From the NCBI GenBank assembly GCA_031362155.1, contig JANLRZ010000109.1:1-64000 (forward strand): a stretch of DNA of 64,000 bases, given 5' to 3'. The position numbers and the translations under genes are program-made. The DNA comes from JAENVU01 sp031362155. Lineage in GTDB: Bacteria; Actinomycetota; Acidimicrobiia; IMCC26256; JAENVU01. Each line of letters starts with the position of its first letter. Within the stretch, counting starts at the first letter, position 1. Shown in pieces: positions 37,921 to 46,376 of the stretch. The notes under the pieces were generated by a model. The model did no database searches. It saw only the letters and a list, made by a program, of their open reading frames with translations, and had not been told where the DNA came from.

Positions 37921-37987
37921 GTCTTCGTGGCCCGGAACCGCGACGAAGACCGGGGCCTGCTTCTGAGGAGCGACGCAGGCCCCGGTC
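37921..37987. terminator. Paired hairpins between convergent hemW and cupredoxin-like lipoprotein
   Basis: GTCTTCGT (37921-37928) pairs with ACGAAGAC (37943-37950), and GACCGGGGCCTGC (37948-37960) pairs perfectly over 13 bp with GCAGGCCCCGGTC (37975-37987). The hairpins share three bases, so only one can form fully at a time. The position suits a bidirectional terminator, though T tracts are weak. Confidence 0.65.
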
Positions 37988-38002
37988 TCCCTGCCGAGCT
38001 CG

Positions 38003-38758
38003 TCAGCTGACGGTGAATTCGGCGACCATGCCTTTCATGGCGTGGGGCGTGCCGTCCGAGTCCGGCAGGAAGCAGACCAGCGCGTAGCGCCCAGGCTCAA
38101 GGTCGAAGGTGACGGCCTCGTCATCCCCGCCGCCTGCGGCGATCTTGGTGCCCCACTGCTGCTCGGTCTGCGACTCGTCTTGGAGCGCCTGCTGGAGGTC
38201 GGCCGGCGCGTCCCCCTTGAGCTTGCCGATGCCGAGGAAGTGGGCCTGCTCGCCATCGTTGGTGAGCACGAACGACGTCCGGCCGGCTCCGGCCGGGGGT
38301 TCGAAGGCGAACTCGAAGTCCGTGGCCGTCACGTCGACCCGGGCGGCGTCGCCCTCAACGTCGTGGGAGCCACCCGGACCCGGGTCATCCTCGTCGCTGT
38401 GGTCGATCCCGCATTCCGCCGTCTCGAATGCGTTGATCTCGGTGATCGCGTCCTCGACGTCGTCGGCACCGAAGGCATTGAACTGGGCCACGACGTCATC
38501 GCCGGCCTCGATGAGCTTTGGCGCAGCGAAGGCGATCGGCTCGGAGATCGCGTCGGGCGCGAGCTCTTGGAACTGGCGGAGTTGCTTCACGGTCGGGAAG
38601 CTCTCCTGCTTCGCGACCTTCTTCGCGAGCTTGCAGTACGCGGCTGGGTCGTTCTTCGGGCCGGGTTTCGCAACGCTTCCGCCGTCACTGCCGCACCCGG
38701 TGGCCGCGACCACCAGCGAGGCGGCGAGCGCGCCGGCTGCGACCAGGGTCTTGTTCAT
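38003..38758 (-). CDS. Lipoprotein with cupredoxin-like C-terminal domain
   Basis: A 251-residue lipoprotein (lipobox ATGC, Cys about 22). The first half has two cysteines (PAAYCKLAKK and TAECGID) and may be helical. An acidic Asp/Glu/Gly-rich link precedes the second half (about 145-251), a cupredoxin-like fold with possible copper ligands His in EQAHFLG, Cys in VCFLPDSDG, then His and Met in PHAMKGM. A role in copper or redox chemistry at the outer membrane face is inferred. It is transcribed towards hemW. Confidence 0.72.
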   Translation of the reverse strand: MNKTLVAAGALAASLVVAATGCGSDGGSVAKPGPKNDPAAYCKLAKKVAKQESFPTVKQLRQFQELAPDAISEPIAFAAPKLIEAGDDVVAQFNAFGADDVEDAITEINAFETAECGIDHSDEDDPGPGGSHDVEGDAARVDVTATDFEFAFEPPAGAGRTSFVLTNDGEQAHFLGIGKLKGDAPADLQQALQDESQTEQQWGTKIAAGGGDDEAVTFDLEPGRYALVCFLPDSDGTPHAMKGMVAEFTVS

Positions 38759-38839
38759 CTACGTCCTCCAGGACCTACATCGGATCGGGCGGTTCCCGAT
38801 CGCTCGTTGGACCGTAGAGATCGCACCCGGCGCGCCACC

Positions 38840-38856
38840 CGCGTACCGGCTACGCG
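38840..38856. repeat. Palindrome CGCGTA-ACG type over the stop of the 73-residue gene
   Basis: CGCGTA-CCGGC-TACGCG overlaps the TAG of the small minus-strand gene ending at 38850. A near-identical copy covers the stop of the LuxR gene at 39106-39122 (loop TCGGC). The similarity extends for about 20 bp including the last codons. Confidence 0.75.
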
Positions 38857-39071
38857 TTTGTCTGGCCGGCGGGCCGGTCGCGTTCGGCCACGATCTCGAC
38901 GAGCTTCACCGTCATGATGCGCACGAGCGCGGGTACGGCCGCCGGGTCGACGCCCACGACGTCGGCCAGCTCGGCGTCGCTCAAACCGGCGAGCACGCCC
39001 TGGAGCGCCCGCACGTATTCGGCGGGCAGGTGGGTGGAGACGCCGCTCGGGATCTGCGGGGGTTCGCGCAC
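38850..39071 (-). CDS. Small protein of unknown function downstream of the LuxR-type gene
   Basis: A 73-residue protein (GTG start at 39071) with a central helical region, LPAEYVRALQGVLAGLSD followed by VVGVDPAAVPALV, loosely like a helix-turn-helix or a small four-helix protein. I do not recognise it. It lies 44 nt after the LuxR-family gene on the same strand, so it may be its operon partner. Its stop context duplicates that of the LuxR gene. Confidence 0.55.
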   Translation of the reverse strand: MREPPQIPSGVSTHLPAEYVRALQGVLAGLSDAELADVVGVDPAAVPALVRIMTVKLVEIVAERDRPAGQTNA

Positions 39072-39105
39072 CTACAGACCGTACGGGGTCGGCGCGCGGG
39101 GCGAC

Positions 39106-39122
39106 CGCGTATCGGCTACGCG
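39106..39122. repeat. Palindrome over the stop of the LuxR-family gene
   Basis: CGCGTA-TCGGC-TACGCG, with the TAG stop inside it. It differs by one loop base from the copy at 38840-38856. Each could form a short hairpin at the 3' end of its mRNA. Confidence 0.75.
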
Positions 39123-41746
39123 TTCCGGCTCAGGACGCCGGCAATCTCGTCGCGGCCGGCGATCCCAAGTTTCGTGCAGGCCCGGTACAGGTGGCCTTCG
39201 GCCGTCCGGACGGAAATGAACAGGCGCTCGGCGATCTCTCGGTTGGTGAGGCCGGCCGCTGCGAGCATGGCGATCTCCCGCTCGCGACCCGTGAGACCGA
39301 CCCGTTCTGGCGCGTCGGCGAGTCGGGGGGTCGCCACCCGGCCGCACTCGGCAACGAGCTCGACCCGGTATCGGGTCATCTGTGCCACCCGGGCAGGAAG
39401 TGCCTCGGACTCGAAGACGCGTGCTGCGATCGTGGCGACCTCGGCCGCCTGCAGGGACGCGCCCACTGCGACGAAGGCGTCGGTGGCGCTCGCCCAGTCG
39501 ATGCCGCGGCCTGAGTCCATCGCCGCGAGTTCGGCGTTGAAGGCGACCGACCAACGGCCGTCGACGTGGTCGAGCAACCGGGCCAGATCGGTGCGGACCT
39601 CGCCCGCACCCAACCGCATCGCGTCGTGGAGCGAGTGGATTGCGTTGCCGAACTGACCCTCGGCCTCGACCTCTCGCGCGATCGAGACGAACTCGTCGCC
39701 GGCGCGCGTCAGTTCGCCGCCGATTGCAATTACCCAGGCTCGCGCTCGGCGGGCGTCCGACTCGTACAGAGCGACGCGCGACGTGGAAGCCTCGGCTCGG
39801 GCAGCGGCGACCCGGGCATCGTCGATGCGGCCGGTCAAGGCGAGTGCCTCCGCCTCGAGACTGCGGGCCCACCGGTGGAAGCCACCCAGGTCGTCATCGC
39901 CGAAGCCGTCCGCCGCCCGTCCGAGCTGCACGGCGGCTCGACCGGCCCGACCGCGCGCCAGATCCACGCGCCCGGCGAAGAGGTCCAGCCAGGGACCGGC
40001 GGACCCGTCGGACGGGGTGACGCTACGGACCAGTTCGACGAAGTCGGCGGCCTCCGGCAGGTGTCCGGCGAGCAACAGCGCGAGCGCCTGGGCGTTGATC
40101 GCCCATGCGATGCCGATGGGTAGGTCGGCTTGCAGCGCCAGGGCGTCTTCGAGCGCGGTCCCGACGAAGTCGATCGCCGCCTGGTTGCGACCGGCGATCG
40201 AGCGGCCGCTGCCCACGGAGCTGACCAGTCGGACCCGCAGGTGTCGGTTGTCGGGATGCTCGGCCAGGATCGCCTCGGCTTGGGCGGTGGCCGCACCCGT
40301 TCGGCCGGCCATCATCTCGATCTGCAGCCGAGTCGCGTCCAGTATTGCCCGCCACACCGGGTCCGTGATCGCGTTGGCGGCCAAGCGGTAGGCCTCCTCG
40401 ATCCACGCCGATTCGTCGAGCATCCGGGCGGTGTGAACGATTCCTTGGAAGCTCGAGACGCGCTCGCTGTCCGACAGGATCGGACGCTGGAGCCGGTCGA
40501 TCAGCGCGTCCGTAGCCGCCCGGTAGTCACCCGAGTGAATGAGTGCCTGGATCCGCAACGCGGAATCGGCGAGCAGAGGATCGGCGACCGCGTCGAGCAG
40601 TTCGAGCGCGAACGCCGCGGCGCCCAGGGTGAGCGCGTCGCCTGCGGCGGTGACGAAGCGCTCCGGGTGGGACCGGTCACCCGACTCGAGGCGGAGACGC
40701 GCCTCGACGATCCTCGACTCGGCGTCGTCGGGGCCGTGGGCCAACTCGTCGGCGATCAGCCCGGGCAGCGCTGTCCGCTCGACAGTGTCCAGCAGGTCGA
40801 GCGCCGTCTCGCCGAAGAGCGGATGGGCGAGACGGACCTCGTCGCGCCCGGCACGGGGGACGATGGTTGCCAACCCCCGCGCCTCGCAACGACCCGGGTC
40901 CCAGTCCGGCAGGACGCGTCGGAGTAGATCGGTCGTCAGCGGTTCGGCCAGCCCGAGGGTGGCCAGCGCCCGCACGTCGTGGGGATCGCCGGTCCGCAGC
41001 CGCTCGGCGATGACGTCGCGCAGCCGACGCCCGCCGCCGTCGCGACCCGACCAGTGCCACTCCGCGTGGTGCAGCGTGAGGTCGTCGCTGGCCCGAGCGT
41101 CGCTGATCAGCTCGCCGAGCAGCAGGGGGTTCCCCCCGCTCTCGGTCACCAACCAGCTCGCGGCCTCCGGCTCGACCGGCCCGCCCAACACGCGGGTGGC
41201 GAGATCGACCGTCTCAGGAGGACTCAGCGGAAGCAGGTCGATCCGCTCGGCCAGCCGGTCCTTCCACAGCACCGCGACCGATTCGGGTGCCACTTCGCCG
41301 GATCGGCACGTCATCATGACCGGAACCCTCCCGTCGAGCACGAGGCTCTGGACGAGCAGCGCGGACCAGTCGTCAAGGAGGTGCACGTCGTCGACGACGA
41401 GCAATCGGTCCGGGTCGGCGCCCAGCGCCGCCACGGCGCGCCGCACAACCTGTGCGTCGCGTGCCGCGAAGTCCTCGGGACCGGGGCCTGCGTCGTCGGG
41501 GAGCAGGCGCAACACCGCGCCGAATGGGAGCCGGCTCCGGCCGGTGACACCGCTGAGCCATTCGACCGGGCCTCGGTTCGATCGGTGCCGCCGGGCGACC
41601 GCTCGGGCGAGGTGGGTCTTGCCCACCCCGGCGTGGCCGCCGACGACGACGGAGACACCGCCGAGCAGCCGGGTCTCGACAAGGTCCAGCTCGGCCACGC
41701 GTCCGACTGATCCGTCGGCGTCGTCGTTCGCGGGTATCCCCAGCAT
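39116..41746 (-). CDS. Large LuxR-family ATPase regulator (LAL/MalT-like)
   Basis: An approximately 876-residue transcription regulator. The N-terminal NTPase domain has Walker A GGHAGVGKTH and Walker B LLVVDDVHLLDD; a long helical TPR-like middle covers most of the protein; the C-terminal LuxR helix-turn-helix is LTGREREIAMLAAAGLTNREIAERLF. Such regulators sense a small ligand and activate nearby genes, but the target is not evident. I prefer ATG at 41746; TTG at 41764 is the longer alternative. It is divergent from hrcA. Confidence 0.88.
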   Translation of the reverse strand: MLGIPANDDADGSVGRVAELDLVETRLLGGVSVVVGGHAGVGKTHLARAVARRHRSNRGPVEWLSGVTGRSRLPFGAVLRLLPDDAGPGPEDFAARDAQVVRRAVAALGADPDRLLVVDDVHLLDDWSALLVQSLVLDGRVPVMMTCRSGEVAPESVAVLWKDRLAERIDLLPLSPPETVDLATRVLGGPVEPEAASWLVTESGGNPLLLGELISDARASDDLTLHHAEWHWSGRDGGGRRLRDVIAERLRTGDPHDVRALATLGLAEPLTTDLLRRVLPDWDPGRCEARGLATIVPRAGRDEVRLAHPLFGETALDLLDTVERTALPGLIADELAHGPDDAESRIVEARLRLESGDRSHPERFVTAAGDALTLGAAAFALELLDAVADPLLADSALRIQALIHSGDYRAATDALIDRLQRPILSDSERVSSFQGIVHTARMLDESAWIEEAYRLAANAITDPVWRAILDATRLQIEMMAGRTGAATAQAEAILAEHPDNRHLRVRLVSSVGSGRSIAGRNQAAIDFVGTALEDALALQADLPIGIAWAINAQALALLLAGHLPEAADFVELVRSVTPSDGSAGPWLDLFAGRVDLARGRAGRAAVQLGRAADGFGDDDLGGFHRWARSLEAEALALTGRIDDARVAAARAEASTSRVALYESDARRARAWVIAIGGELTRAGDEFVSIAREVEAEGQFGNAIHSLHDAMRLGAGEVRTDLARLLDHVDGRWSVAFNAELAAMDSGRGIDWASATDAFVAVGASLQAAEVATIAARVFESEALPARVAQMTRYRVELVAECGRVATPRLADAPERVGLTGREREIAMLAAAGLTNREIAERLFISVRTAEGHLYRACTKLGIAGRDEIAGVLSRNA

Positions 41747-41821
41747 CAGGGCAGTATCGCCCAAACGGGGATGGCGCTCTACGGGTGGTCTTGTCGAATA
41801 GGCCCGACGAACGCCCCGCCG

Positions 41822-41848
41822 TTAGCAGTCGGTACACTCGACTGCTAC
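41822..41848 (+). promoter_or_regulatory. CIRCE operator of hrcA-dnaJ with symmetric base change
   Basis: TTAGCAGTC-N9-GACTGCTAC matches the CIRCE consensus TTAGCACTC-N9-GAGTGCTAA, except that the C/G at position 7 of the first arm and the matching base of the second are swapped together, keeping the symmetry; the last base also differs. A TACACT -10-like box (41833-41838) lies in the spacer, so bound HrcA would block the promoter. The hrcA start is 52 nt downstream. Confidence 0.85.
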
Positions 41849-41900
41849 CGCTCGGGCCGACCGGCCCGGGGAGTGCCGGCGCAATGGGATCGGTCACCTG

Positions 41901-42914
41901 ATGGATGCAGCTGAACGACGGGCCACCGTGCTCAAGGCCGTGGTGGAGGAGTACGTCCGCACGGCCGCGCCCGTGGCGAGCCAGACCGTCACCGAGTCAC
42001 GGGATCTCGGCGTCTCGAGCGCGACCGTCCGCAACGACATGACCCAACTCGAACGCGAGGGCTTCCTCGCCCAGCCCCACACTTCGGCCGGCCGGATTCC
42101 CACCGATCAGGGCTACCGCTATTTCGTCGACCATTTCACCGCGGCGGGTGGACTCCCCGTGGGCCAGCGGCGCGCGGTCGCCGACTTCTTCGCGACGACC
42201 CACCGGGCCCTCGAAGACCTCCTCCACGAGACGAGCCAGCTCCTCGCCAACCTGACCAGTCACGCGGCGGTGGTCGTCGGCCCCGACGCCGACGCCGTGC
42301 GGGTGCGCTCCGCGCAACTCGTCGCGCTCGAGCCTGGCACCGTGCTGGCGGTCGTCGTGTTGGGCAACGGCACCGTCGAGCGCGAGGTGTTGCCCAGCGA
42401 ACTCGCCGGCGACCAGGTCGCTCGTGCTTCCGCGGGGTTCGATGCTGCCCTGCGCGATCGGACGCTCGCCGTACCGAGCACGTCGCCCACCACCACCGGC
42501 GACGACGCGGTCGATGTGCTGCTGGTGCAGGCAATCGCCGCGGTGACCACGCGCGCCAAGCACGTGTCGGATCATCTGTACGTCGGTGGAGTGAGCCGGT
42601 TGGCCGCCGAACAAGACGCGTTCACCACGACGGCTACCACCGCGCGGCTGCTCGAAATGTTGGAAGAGCAGGTGGTGGTGGTCAGCCTCGTTCGTGACCT
42701 TCTCGATCATGGAGTGAACGTCTCGATCGGGTCGGAGAACGAGGTCGACGAACTGCGCGACTGCTCGATCGTCCTCGCTCCGTACCAAGTGGAGGGGACG
42801 CTCGCCGGAACCGTCGGCGTCCTCGGACCCACCCGCATGGATTATGCGCAGGCGTTGGCCGCGGTCGCGGCCGTGTCCCAGCAACTCGGACGACTCTTGT
42901 TGCCGCCCAGCTGA
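41901..42914 (+). CDS. hrcA: Heat-inducible transcription repressor HrcA
   Basis: A 337-residue repressor of heat-shock genes. The N-terminal winged helix contains SQTVTESRDLGVSSATVRNDM and LEREGFLAQPHTSAGRIPTDQGYRYF, strongly diagnostic. The C-terminal dimer/effector domain follows. It is preceded by a CIRCE-like site and overlaps dnaJ by one base, so the operon hrcA-dnaJ-rsmE is likely self-repressed. No groEL or dnaK is in the window. Confidence 0.95.
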   Translation: MDAAERRATVLKAVVEEYVRTAAPVASQTVTESRDLGVSSATVRNDMTQLEREGFLAQPHTSAGRIPTDQGYRYFVDHFTAAGGLPVGQRRAVADFFATTHRALEDLLHETSQLLANLTSHAAVVVGPDADAVRVRSAQLVALEPGTVLAVVVLGNGTVEREVLPSELAGDQVARASAGFDAALRDRTLAVPSTSPTTTGDDAVDVLLVQAIAAVTTRAKHVSDHLYVGGVSRLAAEQDAFTTTATTARLLEMLEEQVVVVSLVRDLLDHGVNVSIGSENEVDELRDCSIVLAPYQVEGTLAGTVGVLGPTRMDYAQALAAVAAVSQQLGRLLLPPS

Positions 42915-44026
42915 TGGCTGACTTCTACGAGCTGCTCGGTGTTGCGCCGAGTTCGACCGACGACGACATCAAGCGGGCGTACCGCAAGCTGGCCCGAGAA
43001 CTGCATCCGGACGCGAACCCCGGCGACGCCGAGGCCGAAGAACGCTTCAAGGAAGTGTCGGCGGCCTACGAGGTGCTGCGCGACCCCGAACGGCGCCGGC
43101 GGTATGACACCTTCGGCGACGAGGGACGCGGCCAAGGCGGTCCCGGGGGTCCGGGCGACGCGTTCGGGTTCGGCGACATCTTCGATGCCTTCTTCTCCGG
43201 TGGATTCGGCGGCGGCGGCGGCCGGGGCGGGCCACCGCGCGGTCAGGACGCGGAGACCTCGATCCAGCTCGACCTCGCCGAAGCCGCGTTCGGTATCACC
43301 AGCACCGTCGACATCGAGATTCCCGGTCCGTGCGAACGCTGTGACGGCACCGGCGGCGAGCCGGGAACCCATCCGGAACGCTGCGATGAATGTGGCGGGA
43401 GTGGTGAGGTACGACAGGTCCGCAAGTCCATCCTCGGTCAGCTCGTGACCGCAGCGCCGTGCCCGCGCTGTCAGGGCACGGGCCAGGTGATCCCGAATCC
43501 CTGTACGGAGTGTCGCGGCGACGGTCGGGTGCGCACGCACAAAGAGATCGAAGTCGAGATTCCCGCCGGCATCGACGACGGTCAACGGCTGCGCCTTCCC
43601 GGCCGTGGTCCGGCCGCGCCGCGTGGCGGTGCACCGGGCGATCTGTACGTCTTGGTGCGGGTCCGCCCGCATCCGACTCTCGAACGCCACGGCGTCGATT
43701 TGGTGCACCGCGCCAGGGTCGCCATGACCCAGGCGGCGCTCGGCGCGACCTTCGAACTCGACACCCTCGACGGGACCGAGACGATCACCATCGATCCCGG
43801 CACCCAGCCCGGTCATGTCATCCGCATGCGCGGTCACGGCGTGCCGGTGCTCAACGGTCGGGGTCGTGGCGACCTACTCATCGAGGTCAACGTCGACGTG
43901 CCGACCAAGCTCAACGCGGAACAGGCCGAACTCCTCGGCCACTTCGCGGCGCTCCGAGGCGAGCCGATCGACCCGCCCGAGGGCGGCCTCTTCTCCAAGA
44001 TTCGGTCGGCATTCGGGGATCGATGA
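42914..44026 (+). CDS. dnaJ: Chaperone protein DnaJ (type I)
   Basis: A 370-residue DnaK co-chaperone. The J domain has the HPD motif in ELHPDANPGD (about 33-35); a Gly/Phe-rich stretch lies at about 75-112; four zinc-finger repeats follow, CERCDGTG, CDECGGSG, CPRCQGTG and CTECRGDG; then two client-binding beta domains. The full DnaJ layout is intact, in contrast to the J-domain protein at 58694. It overlaps hrcA by one base and rsmE by ATGA. Confidence 0.95.
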   Translation: MADFYELLGVAPSSTDDDIKRAYRKLARELHPDANPGDAEAEERFKEVSAAYEVLRDPERRRRYDTFGDEGRGQGGPGGPGDAFGFGDIFDAFFSGGFGGGGGRGGPPRGQDAETSIQLDLAEAAFGITSTVDIEIPGPCERCDGTGGEPGTHPERCDECGGSGEVRQVRKSILGQLVTAAPCPRCQGTGQVIPNPCTECRGDGRVRTHKEIEVEIPAGIDDGQRLRLPGRGPAAPRGGAPGDLYVLVRVRPHPTLERHGVDLVHRARVAMTQAALGATFELDTLDGTETITIDPGTQPGHVIRMRGHGVPVLNGRGRGDLLIEVNVDVPTKLNAEQAELLGHFAALRGEPIDPPEGGLFSKIRSAFGDR

Positions 44027-44766
44027 CCGCACCGGCGTGGGCGGCCTCGGCCGGTGCACGCGCGCTGGTCTTCGCCGACCACCCGGGCTCGGGTGCGGAT
44101 GGCCGGGTTCGCGTTGATGGTCCGGACGGCCACCACCTCCAGCGCGTGCGTCGCCTCGAGATCGGCGAGCGCATCGTCGTCGCCGACGGAGTGGGGGGTT
44201 GGTACGAGGCGAGTGTCGTGGGCGTCAGCGATGGGGTGATCGACGGTGAACGCCTGGGTCCCGATCGGATCGAACCGGTGAACCATCCGAGCATCGCCAT
44301 CGCGTTCGCACCGGCGAAGAGCGATCATGGCACCGAGGTCGTCCATCAACTCGTCGAACTCGGCGTCGAGCGGATCGTTCCGATTCTCACCCGGCGCGGG
44401 GTGGTGCGCTGGACCGGTGACCGGGCGGCGAAGGCGCACGAGCGACTCCAGCGGGTTGCCCGCGAGGCCGCGATGCAGGCGCATCGAGCGCGCATCCCGG
44501 TGGTGGATGCACCGGTCGGAATCGAAAGGTTGACCGGATCTCCCGGCTTGGTGCTGGCCGAGCCTGGCGGCTCCACGGTCGCCCACCTGGCCGCCCCGGC
44601 CGGCGGCGAATGGCTGGTGATGGTCGGACCCGAGGGTGGTTTCACCACCGAAGAGCGCACGATGTTCGGCCCGATTCCGACCCTCGGGATCGGCGCGCAC
44701 GTGCTGCGCTCGGTGACCGCGCCGGTCGCGGTAGGCGCCGTGCTCGCCTCACAACGTGCCGGTTGA
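44023..44766 (+). CDS. rsmE: 16S rRNA (uracil-1498-N3)-methyltransferase
   Basis: A 247-residue SPOUT methyltransferase. The N-terminal PUA-like part has GHHLQRVRRLEIGERIVVADG; the catalytic knot contains FAPAKSDHGTEVVHQLVELGV and the SAM loop VGPEGGFTTEE, then LRSVTAPVAVG. ATG at 44023 overlaps dnaJ as ATGA, the standard dnaJ-rsmE pair. It methylates U1498 in the 30S decoding site. Confidence 0.93.
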   Translation: MTAPAWAASAGARALVFADHPGSGADGRVRVDGPDGHHLQRVRRLEIGERIVVADGVGGWYEASVVGVSDGVIDGERLGPDRIEPVNHPSIAIAFAPAKSDHGTEVVHQLVELGVERIVPILTRRGVVRWTGDRAAKAHERLQRVAREAAMQAHRARIPVVDAPVGIERLTGSPGLVLAEPGGSTVAHLAAPAGGEWLVMVGPEGGFTTEERTMFGPIPTLGIGAHVLRSVTAPVAVGAVLASQRAG

Positions 44767-44830
44767 CCGACTGCTGATACCGGTCGGATCGCCCAGCCCG
44801 TACCAAGGGGTTCGACTTCGCCGGGGATTC

Positions 44831-44843
44831 GTGACATAGTCAC
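44831..44843 (+). promoter_or_regulatory. Perfect palindrome upstream of the BldD homologue
   Basis: GTGAC-ATA-GTCAC, a 5-bp perfect inverted repeat with a 3-nt centre, ends 21 nt before the ATG at 44865. Streptomyces BldD binds TNAC...GTNA half-sites; here TGAC and GTCA are present but the spacer is 3 rather than 5. This is a candidate autoregulatory operator; a -10 box (CATAGT) overlaps it. Confidence 0.55.
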
Positions 44844-44864
44844 GCCGTTCTGGGGCTGAAGGCA

Positions 44865-45377
44865 ATGTCAACAGGGGGCACGAGTCGTTCAATGAATGGC
44901 CTACATGTCGGAGATCGTTTGCGAGCGATCCGACGCCAAAAGGGTCTGTCACTCCATGATGTCGAGGCGCGTTCGGGCCTCGAGTTCAAGGCGAGTGTGC
45001 TCGGGGCGTACGAGCGCGGCGAACGCGCGATCTCCGTTCCACGATTGTTGCGGCTGTCCGAGATCTACGAGATCCCGGCCGATCAACTCCTGCCGCGAGA
45101 CGCCGACATCGAGATCAACCTCACCGATTCGAGCGATCTCGATGCGGGGTTCACGATCGATCTCGTTCGCTTGCACGCGCTCGACGAGCCCGAGGCCGCG
45201 GTGCTCTCGCGGTACGCGGCAACGATCCAGCTGCAGCGTCAGGACTTCAACGGTCGGCTCCTCACGGTGCGTCGTGACGATCTGCGTGTGCTCGCCGCCG
45301 TTCTCGGTCGCCGCCCGGAAGAGATGGGCGTGCGACTGGACGAACTCGGCCTCCGGGCAGAGTCACCTGTTCTCTAG
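44865..45377 (+). CDS. bldD: BldD-like transcriptional regulator
   Basis: A 170-residue regulator. The N-terminal XRE helix-turn-helix (about 14-78) reads VGDRLRAIRRQKGLSLHDVE through ERGERAISVPRLLRLSEIY. The C-terminal domain matches BldD. In Streptomyces, c-di-GMP binds an RGD-X8-RQDD stretch, and here the same place reads RQD-X8-RRDD, keeping both Arg and the key Asp residues, so c-di-GMP control is plausible. An ATG at 44892 is an alternative start. It lies between rsmE and phoH with its own palindrome upstream. Confidence 0.88.
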   Translation: MSTGGTSRSMNGLHVGDRLRAIRRQKGLSLHDVEARSGLEFKASVLGAYERGERAISVPRLLRLSEIYEIPADQLLPRDADIEINLTDSSDLDAGFTIDLVRLHALDEPEAAVLSRYAATIQLQRQDFNGRLLTVRRDDLRVLAAVLGRRPEEMGVRLDELGLRAESPVL

Positions 45378-45422
45378 AACCGCGGCGGTCCGGCCGCGAG
45401 TCACCGCTAACCTCAACGCGTC

Positions 45423-46376
45423 GTGACCGCTCCTGTATCGACGCAGCTCAAAGTGCTGGTTCCCGGCAATCACCTCATGGTCGGTTTGCTCGGCGAACGT
45501 GACGAGTTGTTGCGGCGCGTCGAGCAGGCGTTCCCCGTCGACATCCTGGTACGCGGCAACGAGATCACCGTGACCGGCGCCCCGGAACCGGCGGCCCGGG
45601 TCGGGCGGCTGTTCGAGGAACTCGTGGTGCTGTTGGAGCAGGGCCACGCGCTGGATCGTGACGGCATCGATCGCGCCATCGGGATGATCGAGTCGGACCA
45701 GAAGCCCACCGACGTGCTCGCCACCGAGGTGGTGAAGGGCCGCAAGAGCGTCCGCCCCAAGACCTCGGGGCAGAAGCGGTACGTCGATGCGGTGCGTGAC
45801 CACACCATCACCTTCGCCATCGGCCCCGCGGGGACGGGGAAGAGCTACCTCGCGGTCGCACTCGCGGTCCAGGCCCTCCAGTCCAAGACCGTGAATCGCA
45901 TTATTCTCACGCGCCCGGCGGTCGAGGCCGGGGAGCGACTCGGGTTCCTTCCGGGCGACATGCTGGCCAAGGTCGACCCGTATCTGCGCCCGCTCTACGA
46001 CGCGCTCTACGACATGCTCGACCCCGAGACCGTCGCGCGGTTGATGGAGCGCGGGGTGATCGAAGTCGCGCCGCTTGCCTACATGCGCGGGCGCACGCTC
46101 AACGATTCGTTCATCATCCTCGACGAAGCGCAGAACACGACCGCCGAACAGATGAAGATGTTTCTCACGCGGCTCGGCTTCGGGTCCAAGATCGTGGTGA
46201 CGGGCGACGTGACCCAGATCGACTTGCCGGAGGGTCGCGGTCGATCCGGGCTGTTGGTGGTGCGCGACATCCTCACGGGCGTTGCCGATCTCGAGTTCGT
46301 CGACCTCGGATCCAAGGACGTCGTGCGGCATCGGATCGTGCAGGACATCGTCGATGCCTACGCGGCGCGGTCCTGA
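45423..46376 (+). CDS. phoH: PhoH-family ATPase
   Basis: A 317-residue cytoplasmic ATPase of the PhoH/YbeZ type, linked to RNA processing and ribosome quality with YbeY. A small N-terminal KH-like region is followed by the ATPase core: P-loop GPAGTGKSYLA (about 141), RPAVEAGERLGFLPG, and Walker B IILDEAQNTT. GTG start at 45423; TAACCT ends 9 nt upstream. Its stop abuts the ybeY start, a conserved pair. Confidence 0.94.
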   Translation: MTAPVSTQLKVLVPGNHLMVGLLGERDELLRRVEQAFPVDILVRGNEITVTGAPEPAARVGRLFEELVVLLEQGHALDRDGIDRAIGMIESDQKPTDVLATEVVKGRKSVRPKTSGQKRYVDAVRDHTITFAIGPAGTGKSYLAVALAVQALQSKTVNRIILTRPAVEAGERLGFLPGDMLAKVDPYLRPLYDALYDMLDPETVARLMERGVIEVAPLAYMRGRTLNDSFIILDEAQNTTAEQMKMFLTRLGFGSKIVVTGDVTQIDLPEGRGRSGLLVVRDILTGVADLEFVDLGSKDVVRHRIVQDIVDAYAARS

